Part shown: positions 56,416-64,000 of the stretch, one piece after another
Position numbering within the stretch: the first letter of the stretch is position 1
Layout: the number at the start of each line of letters is the position of its first letter
Assembly (NCBI RefSeq): GCF_036634175.1
Contig: NZ_JAZIFX010000001.1
Location: 5,828,001 to 5,892,000, forward strand
Origin: Streptomyces sp. P9-A2
GTDB taxonomy: Bacteria; Actinomycetota; Actinomycetes; Streptomycetales; Streptomycetaceae
Direction: 5' to 3'
Length of the DNA: 64,000 nucleotides
Program-made: the position numbers and the translations under genes
Notes under the pieces: model-generated
Database searches by the model: none
Seen by the model: only the letters and a program-made list of their open reading frames with translations
Told to the model about the DNA's origin: nothing

Positions 56416-57144
56416 TCAGCTGTCGCTGTTCGCCCCACGACGGCGCATGCCGAAGAAGACCGCACCGCCACCGACGGCGAGCAGGGCCGCCGCGATACCG
56501 GCGATCAGGCCGGTGTTGGAGTCGGCGCCGGTCTCGGCGAGGTTCGACTCACCGATGGCGGGCGACGGGGCGTTGTCCGAGGTGTCCGCCGGAGCGGTGG
56601 TCTCGGGCTCGGACTCCGACGGGGCCGGCGTGCCGGGCTCCTCCTCGTCCTCGGGCGGGGTCGAGGCGGAGTCCGACGGCGTCGGAGCGGGCTCCGACGG
56701 AGCCGGGGGCTCCTCCTCTTCCTTGCAGGCCGTGGCCGGGGTGGTCAGGTTCGGCTTGATGTCCTCGTCCACGTAGGGCTTGGCCTTGACGTGGATGCGG
56801 TACTCGGCGTTGGGCTGCCAGTCCTCCTCGAAGGTGATGGTCACACCCTCACGGGAACCCTTGACGACCTGCTCGCCGATTTTCTTCTCGTCGGCACCGT
56901 TGTTCTCCAGGAACACGGTGACGGTGGCGGGAACGCCCGCCGGGTCGACGTCGGTGACGGTGATGACACCCTTGTCACCGACGCACTTTGCCTCGGCCGA
57001 GAACTCGTTGATGTTGCACGCGGCCGCGCTGCCGGCGAGGCCGATGGTGAGTGCGGCCGACGCGGAGACGACACCGAGGGCGCGTACGGTGCGTGCGACG
57101 GTACGGCGCGAGGCCGTACTGTGTGATACGGACAGAACTGTCAC
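56416..57144 (-). CDS. LAETG-anchored surface protein (class E sortase substrate)
   Basis: The 242-residue protein has a signal peptide of about 42 residues ([20 protein letters not shown], ending SAAA before Cys). An extracellular domain with three cysteines follows ([12 protein letters not shown] and TACKE), then an acidic Pro/Ser/Thr/Glu-rich stalk. The sorting signal is LAETG, a hydrophobic segment ([20 protein letters not shown]) and a short basic tail GMRRRG. LAxTG is the motif used by actinobacterial class E sortases. No sortase is in this window. GTG 57144 is preceded by aaaggac. A promoter and a strong palindrome lie upstream. Confidence 0.9.
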   Translation of the reverse strand: MTVLSVSHSTASRRTVARTVRALGVVSASAALTIGLAGSAAACNINEFSAEAKCVGDKGVITVTDVDPAGVPATVTVFLENNGADEKKIGEQVVKGSREGVTITFEEDWQPNAEYRIHVKAKPYVDEDIKPNLTTPATACKEEEEPPAPSEPAPTPSDSASTPPEDEEEPGTPAPSESEPETTAPADTSDNAPSPAIGESNLAETGADSNTGLIAGIAAALLAVGGGAVFFGMRRRGANSDS

Positions 57145-57183
57145 GTTTGTCCTTTACGGGATACGCAAATGCGGGGGGTTGAG

Positions 57184-57210
57184 GGAGTGTTGATGAATCA
57201 TCAGCACTCC
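57184..57210. promoter_or_regulatory. 13-bp palindrome in the leader of the LAETG gene
   Basis: ggagtgttgatga (57184-57196) and tcatcagcactcc (57198-57210) are inverted repeats with one mismatch and a one-base centre. It lies between the predicted -10 (57226-57231) and the start codon, so it is in the 5' leader. It could be an operator or an RNA hairpin. Confidence 0.6.
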
Positions 57211-57225
57211 CATGAGGCTCCCAGG

Positions 57226-57253
57226 TCTATAAGCGCCGCATAAGTAGTGTCAA
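57226..57253 (-). promoter_or_regulatory. Predicted promoter of the LAETG gene
   Basis: On the minus strand TTGACA (57253-57248) and TATAGA (57231-57226) are 16 bases apart, an excellent match to the vegetative consensus, in an AT-rich patch. Confidence 0.75.
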
Positions 57254-57291
57254 CGCATATGCCGACAGCAGGCCATGACTTTACTGATTCG

Positions 57292-58422
57292 TTAACTGGC
57301 CAGGCGTTTCAACGCCTCCGGAGCCTCCTCGATCCGGTCGACCAGGGCGATGCGGGCCTCCATCGAGCGCTCCCGGGCGAGCGACCGGAGCAACGGCCAG
57401 GCGGGCAGCTTCTCCGTCCAGTGCACCCGGTTCACCAGCACCATCGGTGTCGGTTCACCGTGTGACTCGTAGTAGTTCGGCGTGGTGTTGTCGAAGATCT
57501 CCTGCACGGTTCCGGCCGCGCCCGGCAGGAAGACCACCCCCGCGTTGCAGCGGGCCAGCAGCCCGTCCTCCCGCGTGGCGTTGGCGAAGTACTTGGCTAT
57601 GTGGGAGGCGAACGCGTTCGGCGGCTCGTGGCCGTAGAACCAGGTCGGGATGCCGGCCGAGGTGTGGCCCTTCGGCCACCGCTCGCGCACCTCGAAGGCG
57701 GCGCGCGCCCAGTCGGTGACCGACGGGTCGAACGAGGGCGCCGCCGCGAGGAGTGCGCAGGCCTCGTCCAGCATCGCGGCGTCGTACCGGGCCGCGTAGG
57801 CGCCGAGGTTCGCCGCCTCCATCGCGCCCGGACCACCGCCCGTCGCCACCGTGAAACCCGCTTGGGCGAGCGCCCGGCCGAGCACGGCGGCGCCGCGGTA
57901 CTCCTCGGTGCCGCGGGCCATCGCGTGACCCCCCATGACGCCTACCACCCGTGCGTCGCCCAGCAGTTCGTCGAGGGCGTCGGATATCGAGTCGTCGTGG
58001 ACGGCGCGCAGCGTCGACGCGAAGATGTCGCCGCTCGCCTTCGTCCGCTGGAACCAGCCGTAGGTGAGGGCGTCCGGTGTCTCCGCGTATCCCTTGTCGA
58101 GGGCCGCGAACAGGTCGTCGGGCGTGTAGAGATGGCCGCGGTACGGGTCGAAGGGGAGCCCCGGGACGGGTGGGAGGACCAGGGTGCCTTCGGTACGGAG
58201 CCCGGCGGTTGCCTCCGGCCGCATCCGGCAGCCGAGGAAGACGGCGCCGGCGGTGTCGGTGGTGAGCAACTCCCTTGTCCGGTCGGTCAGATCGAGGGAC
58301 TGGATCCGGAACCCGGCGAGTGTGCCACGGGCCGAGACGATCGCGTCGAACTCCTCGAGCGTCTCGATCTCGTGGTCGCTGTGGTTGCCGTGATGGGCGG
58401 CGTGCGCGGGAGTCGTCTTCAC
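57292..58422 (-). CDS. LOG-family (lysine-decarboxylase-like/LonelyGuy) Rossmann protein
   Basis: The 376-residue protein has the LOG-type fold: VVGVMGGHAMARG, TVATGGGPGAMEAANLGAYA and VVFLPGAAGTVQEIFDN. The last corresponds to the PGGxGTxxE motif of cytokinin-riboside phosphoribohydrolases, with Ala in place of the second Gly. It is longer than plant-type LOGs, with an N-terminal domain of about 130 residues (IETLEEFDAIVSARGTLAGF), so it belongs to a separate bacterial subgroup. The product may act on nucleotides. ATG 58422 begins MKTTPAHAAHHGNHSDHE, a His-rich start. The minus strand region before it holds MITE C. Confidence 0.87.
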   Translation of the reverse strand: MKTTPAHAAHHGNHSDHEIETLEEFDAIVSARGTLAGFRIQSLDLTDRTRELLTTDTAGAVFLGCRMRPEATAGLRTEGTLVLPPVPGLPFDPYRGHLYTPDDLFAALDKGYAETPDALTYGWFQRTKASGDIFASTLRAVHDDSISDALDELLGDARVVGVMGGHAMARGTEEYRGAAVLGRALAQAGFTVATGGGPGAMEAANLGAYAARYDAAMLDEACALLAAAPSFDPSVTDWARAAFEVRERWPKGHTSAGIPTWFYGHEPPNAFASHIAKYFANATREDGLLARCNAGVVFLPGAAGTVQEIFDNTTPNYYESHGEPTPMVLVNRVHWTEKLPAWPLLRSLARERSMEARIALVDRIEEAPEALKRLAS

Positions 58423-58480
58423 CCGCCCATGCTAGGACGTGTTTTGAAAGTCCCGTCTGCCCCGCGGCGTCCGGCACGCA

Positions 58481-58512
58481 CTCCCCCAAGCTCTTCGAGC
58501 AGGGGGACCCCC
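58481..58512. repeat. Hairpin-core repeat inside MITE C
   Basis: ctcccccaagctcttcgagc followed by agggggaccccc. The arms pair around ttcga. Confidence 0.75.
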
Positions 58513-58581
58513 AGCCGCGTTGTCGGGATCGCACGCGTACGCGCCCGGTACGCGGGCGACCCTCCGCCGTGCGATCGCACG

Positions 58582-58622
58582 CTCCCCCAAGCTCTCGGCT
58601 CCGCTCGAGCAGGGGGACCCCC
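58582..58622. repeat. Longer variant of the hairpin core inside MITE C
   Basis: ctcccccaagctctcggctc, cgctcgagc and agggggaccccc form the same arms with a longer apical loop. Confidence 0.7.
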
Positions 58623-58759
58623 ATGACGCCGCGGGGCCCGCCCTCCGGGCGGTCGGCGCTACGTTCGAAACACGCCCCAGGAGGTGGACCGCGGCGGGAG
58701 GCCCGGGTACTGGTGCGGTCCGGCCGCCGCGGCCCTCCCGGCCCGGCCCAGGTCCGCCC

Positions 58760-59167
58760 TCAGCCCTCCAGCGCGGACGGGTCCATCCACACGACCTCCC
58801 AGGTGTGGCCGTCCAGGTCGTCGAAGGCGCGGCCGTACATGAAGCCCTGGTCCTGGGTCTCCCCGCTGACCGAGCCGCCCGCCGCGAGGGCCTTCTCGAC
58901 CAGTTCGTCGACCTTCTCGCGGCTCTCGGAGCTCAGGGCCAGCAGCACCTCGCTGGTCCTGGTGGAGTCGGCGATCTCCTTCTTCGTGAACTCCGCGTAG
59001 CGCTGCCTGGTGTGCAGCATCACGACGACGGTGTCGCTGATCACGACGGAGGCGGTGTTCTCGTCGCTGAACTGTTCGTTGATTCCGTAGCCGAGCGCCG
59101 TGAAGAACTTCTTCGAGGCCTCGAGGTCGTCGGCGGCCAGGTTCACGAAGATCATCTGCTGCGTCAT
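58760..59167 (-). CDS. VOC (glyoxalase/bleomycin-resistance fold) family protein
   Basis: The 135-residue protein opens TQQMIFVNLAADDLEASKKF, a VOC-superfamily start with the FVNL(x)VxDLxxSxxFY pattern. It contains GFMYGRAFDDLDGHTWEVVW near the end, where DLDGHTWEV resembles the metal-binding His-x-Glu end of the fold. Members act as lyases, isomerases or resistance proteins. No substrate can be named. ATG 59167 is preceded by ggaagaga. Earlier in-frame codons (MLPVHPSND) are not conserved. Confidence 0.88.
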   Translation of the reverse strand: MTQQMIFVNLAADDLEASKKFFTALGYGINEQFSDENTASVVISDTVVVMLHTRQRYAEFTKKEIADSTRTSEVLLALSSESREKVDELVEKALAAGGSVSGETQDQGFMYGRAFDDLDGHTWEVVWMDPSALEG

Positions 59168-59305
59168 GGGTGTCTCTTCCGTGGGTCTGCCGGTTCCCGG
59201 GCGGTTCCGTGCCGTGTCGTTCGAGGGATGGACCGGGAGCACGTACGGAACTCATCGCCCCGCGGAGATTTTCTTCGGGGCTCCCGTGATGCGTGGCGCG
59301 CGGCC

Positions 59306-60727
59306 TCAGAGAGCCAGGGGCAGGGCCGACAGTTCGGCCACGAGCACGGTCAGCGGGCCGAACAGGGCGAGGAGCGTGCCGGCCCTGAGCGCAGCGGCCC
59401 GGCGCGGTGTCGAGGCGGGAGCCCCGAGACGCAGCAGCGCGGCCGTGGTACCGGCGTGCGCCTGCTTCGCCTCGACAGCGGCCGTCAGCAGCGTCGCCAC
59501 GGTGCAGCCGGTCACCAGGAGCACGCCGAGCAGGACGAGCGGGCCGGCCGACGGGCCATCGGCGTAGTACAGCGACCTCATGGCGTACATGCCCGACAGT
59601 ACGGCGCAGACCACGCCCAGCGGACGGCCGATCCTGGTGGCCTCCGTCATGAGGAGCCGCCCGGCCAGCAGGCGCAGGGCACCCGGGCGGACCGACTGGA
59701 GCAGCCGGCCGCACAGATGGGTGAGACCGGGACCGGCCAGGATCAGGCCGACGGAGGCCAGCACCGGACCGGCCGACGCGCCGGGCCGGCCGTCGGGCGC
59801 GGTTCCGGCGCCGGTACGGCTCGCGTAGGCCCCCACGGCCAGGCCCACGGCCAGTACCGCGATGCCCCAGGGGAGACCGGACGGCGCCGTGCCGGCTCCG
59901 GGAGCCGGGACCGCCGCCGTGGAAGCGGGGCCGTCCTCCGGGCCGTGCGGCCCGTGCGCCGGCTCGGGGTCCTGCCCCGGAAGGTCCGCCCGCAGCCGAT
60001 CCTGCTGGGCCTGGGCCTGGACCTGTGCTTGCAGTTCTGCCTGTGCCCCCGCCGGCACGCGCTGCCGGCCGGCGGGCGGCCGACGGCCGTGGGCCGCCGT
60101 CTCCAGATGCCTGCCGAAGCGTCCGTACGCCCCGAACGTCTCCCGCGCCGCCGTGGCACGGTACGCGCCGAAGCGGCCGTACACCGTCCGCTCCGAACGG
60201 GACGGTCCCGCCGCCCGCTCGCGCGGGCGCAATGCCACCGCCACCGCCACCGAGGCACTCACCGGCACCAGCGTCAGCAGGGTCAGGATCGCCGGGAACG
60301 GCAGCGGCCGGCCGGCGGCCAGGAAGTCGGTGCCGGAGCCGTCGAAGGACACGCCGGTGAGGTCGCCGCGCAGGTGGAGGAAGACGAGCAGCGCGATCAC
60401 CGACCCCAGTGCGCAGGCCAGGGCCGTGGCCGCCACGGAGATCGCCGTCAGCCGGGCCGGACCGAGGCCGAGCGCCGAGAGTCCGGGCCGGGGCCTGGTC
60501 CCCGGGTCGGTCCGGGCCACCGCGACCGCGAAGTACACCGTGGCCGCAAGCGGGGCCGCGCACCAGGCCAGCCGGAGCAGCGAGGCGGACGGCGTGCTCG
60601 GGTGGCCGAGCGCGTGGCCGAGGGCGCACAGCAGCAGAAAGCCCGTGCCCGCCGAGGCCGCTGCGACCAGGAGGCGGCGCAGCTGGACGGTCGGACGGGC
60701 ACCTCGGGTCAGACGGAGAGCGAGCAC
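59306..60727 (-). CDS. Membrane protein, permease partner of an adjacent ABC ATPase
   Basis: The 473-residue protein has about eight to ten hydrophobic segments, beginning after a basic start (LTRGARPTVQLRRLLVAAAS). A hydrophilic Arg/Gln/Pro-rich region of about 110 residues lies in the middle (ERTVYGRFGAYRATAARETF, then QAELQAQVQAQAQQ). It has a TLLTAAVEAKQAHAGTTAAL helix like a coupling helix. GTG 60727 lies within the end of the ATPase gene (19-base overlap). It resembles no permease family I can name. It may be a FtsX-like or drug-export component. Confidence 0.75.
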   Translation of the reverse strand: MLALRLTRGARPTVQLRRLLVAAASAGTGFLLLCALGHALGHPSTPSASLLRLAWCAAPLAATVYFAVAVARTDPGTRPRPGLSALGLGPARLTAISVAATALACALGSVIALLVFLHLRGDLTGVSFDGSGTDFLAAGRPLPFPAILTLLTLVPVSASVAVAVALRPRERAAGPSRSERTVYGRFGAYRATAARETFGAYGRFGRHLETAAHGRRPPAGRQRVPAGAQAELQAQVQAQAQQDRLRADLPGQDPEPAHGPHGPEDGPASTAAVPAPGAGTAPSGLPWGIAVLAVGLAVGAYASRTGAGTAPDGRPGASAGPVLASVGLILAGPGLTHLCGRLLQSVRPGALRLLAGRLLMTEATRIGRPLGVVCAVLSGMYAMRSLYYADGPSAGPLVLLGVLLVTGCTVATLLTAAVEAKQAHAGTTAALLRLGAPASTPRRAAALRAGTLLALFGPLTVLVAELSALPLAL

Positions 60728-61458
60728 GCGGCCCGGCCCTCCGCCTCGGCGGTCCCGGGGACCGGGGGAAGATGTACGGTGCGCACCCGGCGCCCGTCGA
60801 GCAGCGACACCGTGCGGTCGGCGAGGGCCGCGGTGTCCGCGTCGGCGGTGGCGAGGAGCACCGTGATGCCGTGCGAACGGGCCGCCGTGGTCAGCGTGCG
60901 CAGCACGTGCCGCCGGTCTGCGCGGTGCAGCGGGGCGGTCGGCTCGTCGGCGAACAGTACCGAGGGAGCCGGGGCGAGGGCGCGGGCGATGCAGACCCGC
61001 TGGCGCTCCGCGTGCACCAGGTCCCCGGGGTGTTTGCGGGCCTTGTCGCCGATGTCGAGCCGCTCCAGCCACTCCAGGGCCGTCGCCCTGGCCGGGCGGC
61101 GGGCGATGCCGCGCAGCATCAGGGGGAGGGCGGTGTTCTCCCAGACGTTCAGCTCGGGGACGAGCACCGGCACCGGGTCGATCCAGCCGAAGCGCTCCCG
61201 GCGCAGCCGCTCGCGGGCGGCCGGCCTCATGGTGTGCACGGGCACGCTGTTGAACCAGACCTCGCCGCCCGCCACGGGCACCAGGCCGGACAGGCACCGC
61301 AGGAGGGTCGTCTTGCCGCTGCCCCGCGGGCCGCCGACGGCGAGGATCTCGCCCTCCCCGACGCCGAGCGAGACCCCGCTCAGCCCGGGTGAGCCGTCGT
61401 TGTGCCGGAAGTGCAGGGCGCGTGCCCAGAGCACGTCGTTGTCCGGTGGGGCCACCAT
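60709..61458 (-). CDS. ABC transporter ATP-binding protein with an atypical signature motif
   Basis: The 249-residue protein has Walker A GGPRGSGKTTLLRCLSGL and Walker B VLFADEPTAPLH, with the D-loop. The position of the LSGGQ signature reads DLVHAERQR, which keeps only the Q-R end. The switch His in the H-loop is also replaced (LLATADADT). These changes suggest reduced ATP hydrolysis or a regulatory role. ATG 61458 is preceded by gaggtg. It overlaps the permease gene by 19 bases. Confidence 0.85.
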   Translation of the reverse strand: MVAPPDNDVLWARALHFRHNDGSPGLSGVSLGVGEGEILAVGGPRGSGKTTLLRCLSGLVPVAGGEVWFNSVPVHTMRPAARERLRRERFGWIDPVPVLVPELNVWENTALPLMLRGIARRPARATALEWLERLDIGDKARKHPGDLVHAERQRVCIARALAPAPSVLFADEPTAPLHRADRRHVLRTLTTAARSHGITVLLATADADTAALADRTVSLLDGRRVRTVHLPPVPGTAEAEGRAACSLSV

Positions 61459-61554
61459 GGCGTACACCTCGGTTCGGATCAGAAATGCCGTGCGAGATTC
61501 GTGACTCCCCCATGCGGGGGAACGAAAGCAGAGCCGATCGGTCACTGGGACGCT

Positions 61555-61844
61555 AGGGCCTGTCCGGCGGGTCATGCCGGAGCCGCGGGGGCCGGCACGC
61601 CCTCCCCCAAGCTCTTCGAACAGGGGTGGACCCCAGCGGCGTTGTCGTCACTCGCCGACTCCCTCACGCTCGGCTGCTCCCCCACTCTCGGCTGCGCTCG
61701 AGTGGGAGGGACCCACATACGCGGGAGGGACCCCCATCGCGTCGACTCCCTCCTCCGCCTTGCAGATGAACGCACCAGCCCTCGCTCGACCCAGTTGGAC
61801 AGATGCCGCCAGTTGTCTCCGACTTGATCCGCCGGACAGACCCT
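61555..61844. mobile_element. MITE-like element B
   Basis: Ends agggcctgtccggcgggtca (61555-61574) and tgatccgccggacagaccct (61825-61844) are inverted repeats with 18 of 20 matches, the same as element A. A TA flanks both sides of the GGG ends (cta|ggg and ccc|tag), which may be a two-base target duplication. The core includes the hairpin repeat (61601-61634) and gcggcgttgtcgtcactcgc. It has no gene. It lies upstream of the ABC pair in the 599-base interval 61459-62057. Confidence 0.75.
61601..61634. repeat. Hairpin-core repeat inside MITE B
   Basis: cctcccccaagctcttcgaa then caggggtggacccc. A second, looser version (gctcccccactctcggctg and following, about 61675-61712) lies downstream in the same element. 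Confidence 0.7.
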
Positions 61845-61876
61845 AGGCAGCATGCGACGGGACACCGGACAGCACG

Positions 61877-61923
61877 CGGCCCCGGACCGCCGTTTCTCAC
61901 TCGAACGGACGGCGCCGGGGCCG
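61877..61923 (-). terminator. Hairpin downstream of the aminotransferase gene
   Basis: cggccccgg (61877-61885) and ccggggccg (61915-61923) pair perfectly, with additional inner pairing between accgccgtt and aacggacggcg. It lies about 135 bases after the aminotransferase stop on the minus strand. Confidence 0.55.
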
Positions 61924-61943
61924 TAATTGATCATTCCAGCCGA

Positions 61944-61983
61944 AGATCACAACCGTGGCCCACGGCGCAGATCACAACCGTGG
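61944..61983. repeat. 15-bp direct repeat with 25-base period
   Basis: agatcacaaccgtgg occurs at 61944-61958 and 61969-61983, in the non-coding stretch between MITE B and the aminotransferase gene. Two tgatca-type palindromes flank it. Confidence 0.6.
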
Positions 61984-62057
61984 GCCGCGCCGGGGGATTA
62001 CAGCGGAACACGCAACCGCGCGGCTGCCGCACGGCGGTGATCACTGTCGTCGGCGGC

Positions 62058-63431
62058 TCAGAGCCTCGTCCACGCCTCCTCCAGGGTGGCGCGCAGGATC
62101 TGCTCGATCTCGTCGAACGTCCCCTGGTCGGAGATCAGCGGCGGGGCGAGCTGGACGACCGGGTCGCCGCGGTCGTCGGCACGGCAGTACAGGCCGTTCT
62201 CGTACAGCTTCTTGGACAGGAAGCCGTACAGGACGCGCTCGGTCTCGGCGTCGTCGAAGGTCTCCTTGGTGTGCTTGTCCTTGACCAACTCGATGCCGTA
62301 GAAGAAGCCGTTGCCGCGGACGTCGCCGACGATCGGCAGGTCGTACAGCTTCTCCAGCGTGGAGCGGAAGGCGTCCTCGTGGTCCAGCACATGCCGGTTG
62401 AGGCCCTCGCGCTCGAACAGGTCGAGGTTGGCGACGCCCACCGCGGCCGAGACGGGGTGGCCGCCGAAGGTGTAGCCGTGCAGGAAGACGTTGTCACCCT
62501 GGTAGAACGGCTCGGCGAGGCGGTCGGAGACGATGCAGGCGCCGATGGGGGAGTAGCCGGATGTCATGCCCTTGGCGCAGGTGATCATGTCCGGGACGTA
62601 GTCGAACTTGTCGCAGGCGAACGTCGTGCCCAGGCGGCCGAAGGCGCAGATGACCTCGTCGGAGACGAGCAGGACGTCGTACTGATCGCAGATCTCGCGG
62701 ACCCGCTGGAAGTAGCCGGGCGGCGGCGGGAAGCAGCCGCCGGCGTTCTGCACCGGCTCGAGGAAGACCGCGGCGACCGTGTCCGGGCCCTCGAAGAGGA
62801 TCTGCTGCTCGATCTGGTCGGCGGCCCAGCGGCCGAACGCCTCGGGGTCGTCGCCGTGGATCGGGGCCCGGTAGATGTTGGTGTTCGGCACCTTGCGGGC
62901 GCCCGGCACCAGCGGCTCGAACGGGGCCTTCAGCGCCGGCAGGCCGGTGATCGACAGGGCCCCCTGAGGGGTGCCGTGATAGGCCACCGCGCGGGAGATG
63001 ACCTTGTACTTGGTCGGCTTGCCGGTCAGCTTGAAGTACTGCTTGGCGAGCTTCCAGGCGGTCTCCACCGCCTCGCCGCCGCCGGTCGTGAAGAAGACCT
63101 TGTTCAGGTCGCCCGGCGCCTCGTGGGCCAGCCGCTCCGCCAGTTCCACGGCCTTGGGGTGGGCGTAGGACCACACGGGGAAGAAGGACAGTTCCTGCGC
63201 CTGCTTGAAGGCGGTCTCGGCGAGCTCGACCCTGCCGTGCCCCGCCTGGACGACGAACAGCCCGGCGAGACCGTCGAGGTACCGCTTGCCCCGGTCGTCG
63301 TAGATGTGGGTGCCCTCGCCGCGGACGATGGTGGGCACGGGGGAGTTCTCGTACGAGGACATGCGGGTGAAGTGCATCCACAGGTGGTCGTACGCGGCCC
63401 GGCTGAGGTCCTCGGGGCTGTCGGTGCTCAC
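62058..63431 (-). CDS. gabT: Class III (omega) PLP-dependent aminotransferase
   Basis: The 457-residue protein has the fold-type I class III pattern: YDDRGKRYLDGLAGLFVVQA, FFTTGGGEAVETAWKLAKQY, the SDEVICAFGRLGTTFA motif (cofactor Asp) and FDYVPDMITCAKGMTSGYSP with the PLP lysine. It is longer than classical GabT (about 425) and resembles the putrescine or beta-alanine-pyruvate aminotransferases. In S. coelicolor the equivalent gene is annotated gabT, so the substrate is uncertain. GTG 63431 follows the Lrp gene by two bases, so the two form a transcriptional unit. Confidence 0.87.
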   Translation of the reverse strand: MSTDSPEDLSRAAYDHLWMHFTRMSSYENSPVPTIVRGEGTHIYDDRGKRYLDGLAGLFVVQAGHGRVELAETAFKQAQELSFFPVWSYAHPKAVELAERLAHEAPGDLNKVFFTTGGGEAVETAWKLAKQYFKLTGKPTKYKVISRAVAYHGTPQGALSITGLPALKAPFEPLVPGARKVPNTNIYRAPIHGDDPEAFGRWAADQIEQQILFEGPDTVAAVFLEPVQNAGGCFPPPPGYFQRVREICDQYDVLLVSDEVICAFGRLGTTFACDKFDYVPDMITCAKGMTSGYSPIGACIVSDRLAEPFYQGDNVFLHGYTFGGHPVSAAVGVANLDLFEREGLNRHVLDHEDAFRSTLEKLYDLPIVGDVRGNGFFYGIELVKDKHTKETFDDAETERVLYGFLSKKLYENGLYCRADDRGDPVVQLAPPLISDQGTFDEIEQILRATLEEAWTRL

Positions 63432-63433
63432 GA

Positions 63434-63952
63434 TTATCGGGTCCCCCACATGTAGGTCTGCTTCTTGAGCCTGAGGTAGACGAAACTCTCGGTGGAGCGC
63501 ACGCCGGGCACGGCCCGGATGCGTCGGTTGATGAGCTCCAGGAGGTGGTCGTCGTCCTCGCAGACGATCTCGACCATGAGGTCGAAGGAGCCCGCGGTCA
63601 TCACCACGTACTCGCACTCGTCCATGGCGCTCAGCGCGTCGGCCACGGACTCCACGTCACCCTCGACATGGACGCCGACCATCGCCTGCCTGCGGAAGCC
63701 CACCGTGAGCGGGTCCGTGACGGCGACGATCTGCATCACGCCCTGGTCGAGCAGCTTCTGCACGCGCTGGCGCACGGCCGCCTCCGACAGGCCGACGGCC
63801 TTGCCGATGGCGGCGTAGGGCCTGCGGCCGTCCTCCTGGAGCTGCTCGATGATGGCGAGGGAGACGGCGTCCAGGTGGGGACCGCCGCCGTTCCTGGACT
63901 CGCGGGAGTCCTTGGGTTCTGCGCTTCGACTGGCCACACGGTCACTGTGCAC
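63434..63952 (-). CDS. Lrp/AsnC-family transcriptional regulator
   Basis: The 172-residue protein has an N-terminal hydrophilic extension of about 30 residues. The AsnC-type helix-turn-helix follows (AIIEQLQEDGRRPYAAIGKA, VGLSEAAVRQRVQKLLDQG), then an RAM/ligand domain (VVMTAGSFDLMVEIVCEDDD, RSTESFVYLRLKKQTYMWG). It lies immediately upstream of the aminotransferase on the same strand and probably controls it. GTG 63952 was chosen; in-frame GTG 63937 and TTG 63973 are alternatives. The region beyond 63952 to the window edge shows nothing further. Confidence 0.9.
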   Translation of the reverse strand: MHSDRVASRSAEPKDSRESRNGGGPHLDAVSLAIIEQLQEDGRRPYAAIGKAVGLSEAAVRQRVQKLLDQGVMQIVAVTDPLTVGFRRQAMVGVHVEGDVESVADALSAMDECEYVVMTAGSFDLMVEIVCEDDDHLLELINRRIRAVPGVRSTESFVYLRLKKQTYMWGTR

Positions 63953-64000
63953 GAGGTCTCGATCGTTCCGCAAGGCGCATTCGATGAAATCCGTTGTTGC

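Larger units (their letters stand above)
58435..58677. mobile_element. MITE-like element C
   Basis: The ends ggacgtgttttgaaagt (58435-58451) and acgttcgaaacacgccc (58661-58677) are inverted repeats matching at 14 of 17 positions. The 243-base interior has no gene. It contains the ccccaagctcttcgagc hairpin core at 58481-58512 and a longer variant at 58582-58622. The ends differ from those of elements A and B, so this is a different family with a shared core. Confidence 0.65.

Overview
The window is a stretch of Streptomyces core chromosome. G+C is very high, third codon positions are almost always G or C, and GTG starts are common. whiG (the sporulation sigma factor), nsdA, an AbsB-type RNase III, a DivIVA-like protein and four clustered signal peptidases all point to Streptomyces. 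From memory, the gene order follows the S. coelicolor SCO5566 to SCO5676 interval, with the accessory islands of that interval absent. No prophage, CRISPR array, large mobile element or biosynthetic cluster is present. The accessory content is small: three MITE-like elements, several repeats, and a few variable genes at the right end.

Layout. 1-9.1 kb: a truncated HSP90-family gene, then recG, rsmD, coaD, a DivIVA-like gene, DUF177-rpmF-rnc and mutM. 9.1-12.1 kb: an HxlR regulator and a membrane-anchored CAP protein on the minus strand, then acylphosphatase and a 67-residue coiled-coil protein. 12.3-19.4 kb: smc, a glcP-type sugar permease behind an AT-rich promoter, and ftsY. 19.5-28.5 kb: a degenerate Prim-Pol protein divergent from nsdA, the nitrogen operon amtB-glnK-glnD with a GlnR-box candidate, and ffh. 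ftsY and ffh, which supply the two GTPases of co-translational targeting, are thus 8 kb apart.

28.5-44 kb: a MITE, a methyltransferase, a SprT-like metalloprotease, then the translation and secretion block rpsP-KH-rimM-trmD-rplS-sipW-sipX-sipY-sipZ-nudix-DUF2469-yraN-comM-dprA. whiG, a TetR regulator and a degenerate M23 protein follow. 44.9-51.5 kb: rpsB-tsf-pyrH-frr-cdsA, a diverged copy of the cdsA 3' end, a 58-residue protein and rlmN. 51.5-55.5 kb: a TPP riboswitch followed by a ThiBPQ-type thiamine importer. 55.5-64 kb: an MDMPI-family protein, an LAETG-anchored surface protein, a LOG-family protein, a glyoxalase-fold protein, a two-gene ABC system, and an Lrp-aminotransferase pair, with two more MITE-like elements between them.

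Most genes are housekeeping and were identified from strong motifs. I found no clearly new multi-gene system. The observations most worth following are small: an in-frame 21-bp minisatellite at the end of rimM, a 70-bp direct repeat of the cdsA 3' end, MITE families that share one core hairpin, Prim-Pol and LytM domains that appear to lack catalytic residues, and a riboswitch leader whose last hairpin covers the thiB ribosome-binding site. Gene identities come from reading the sequence and from recall of families; no database search was run.
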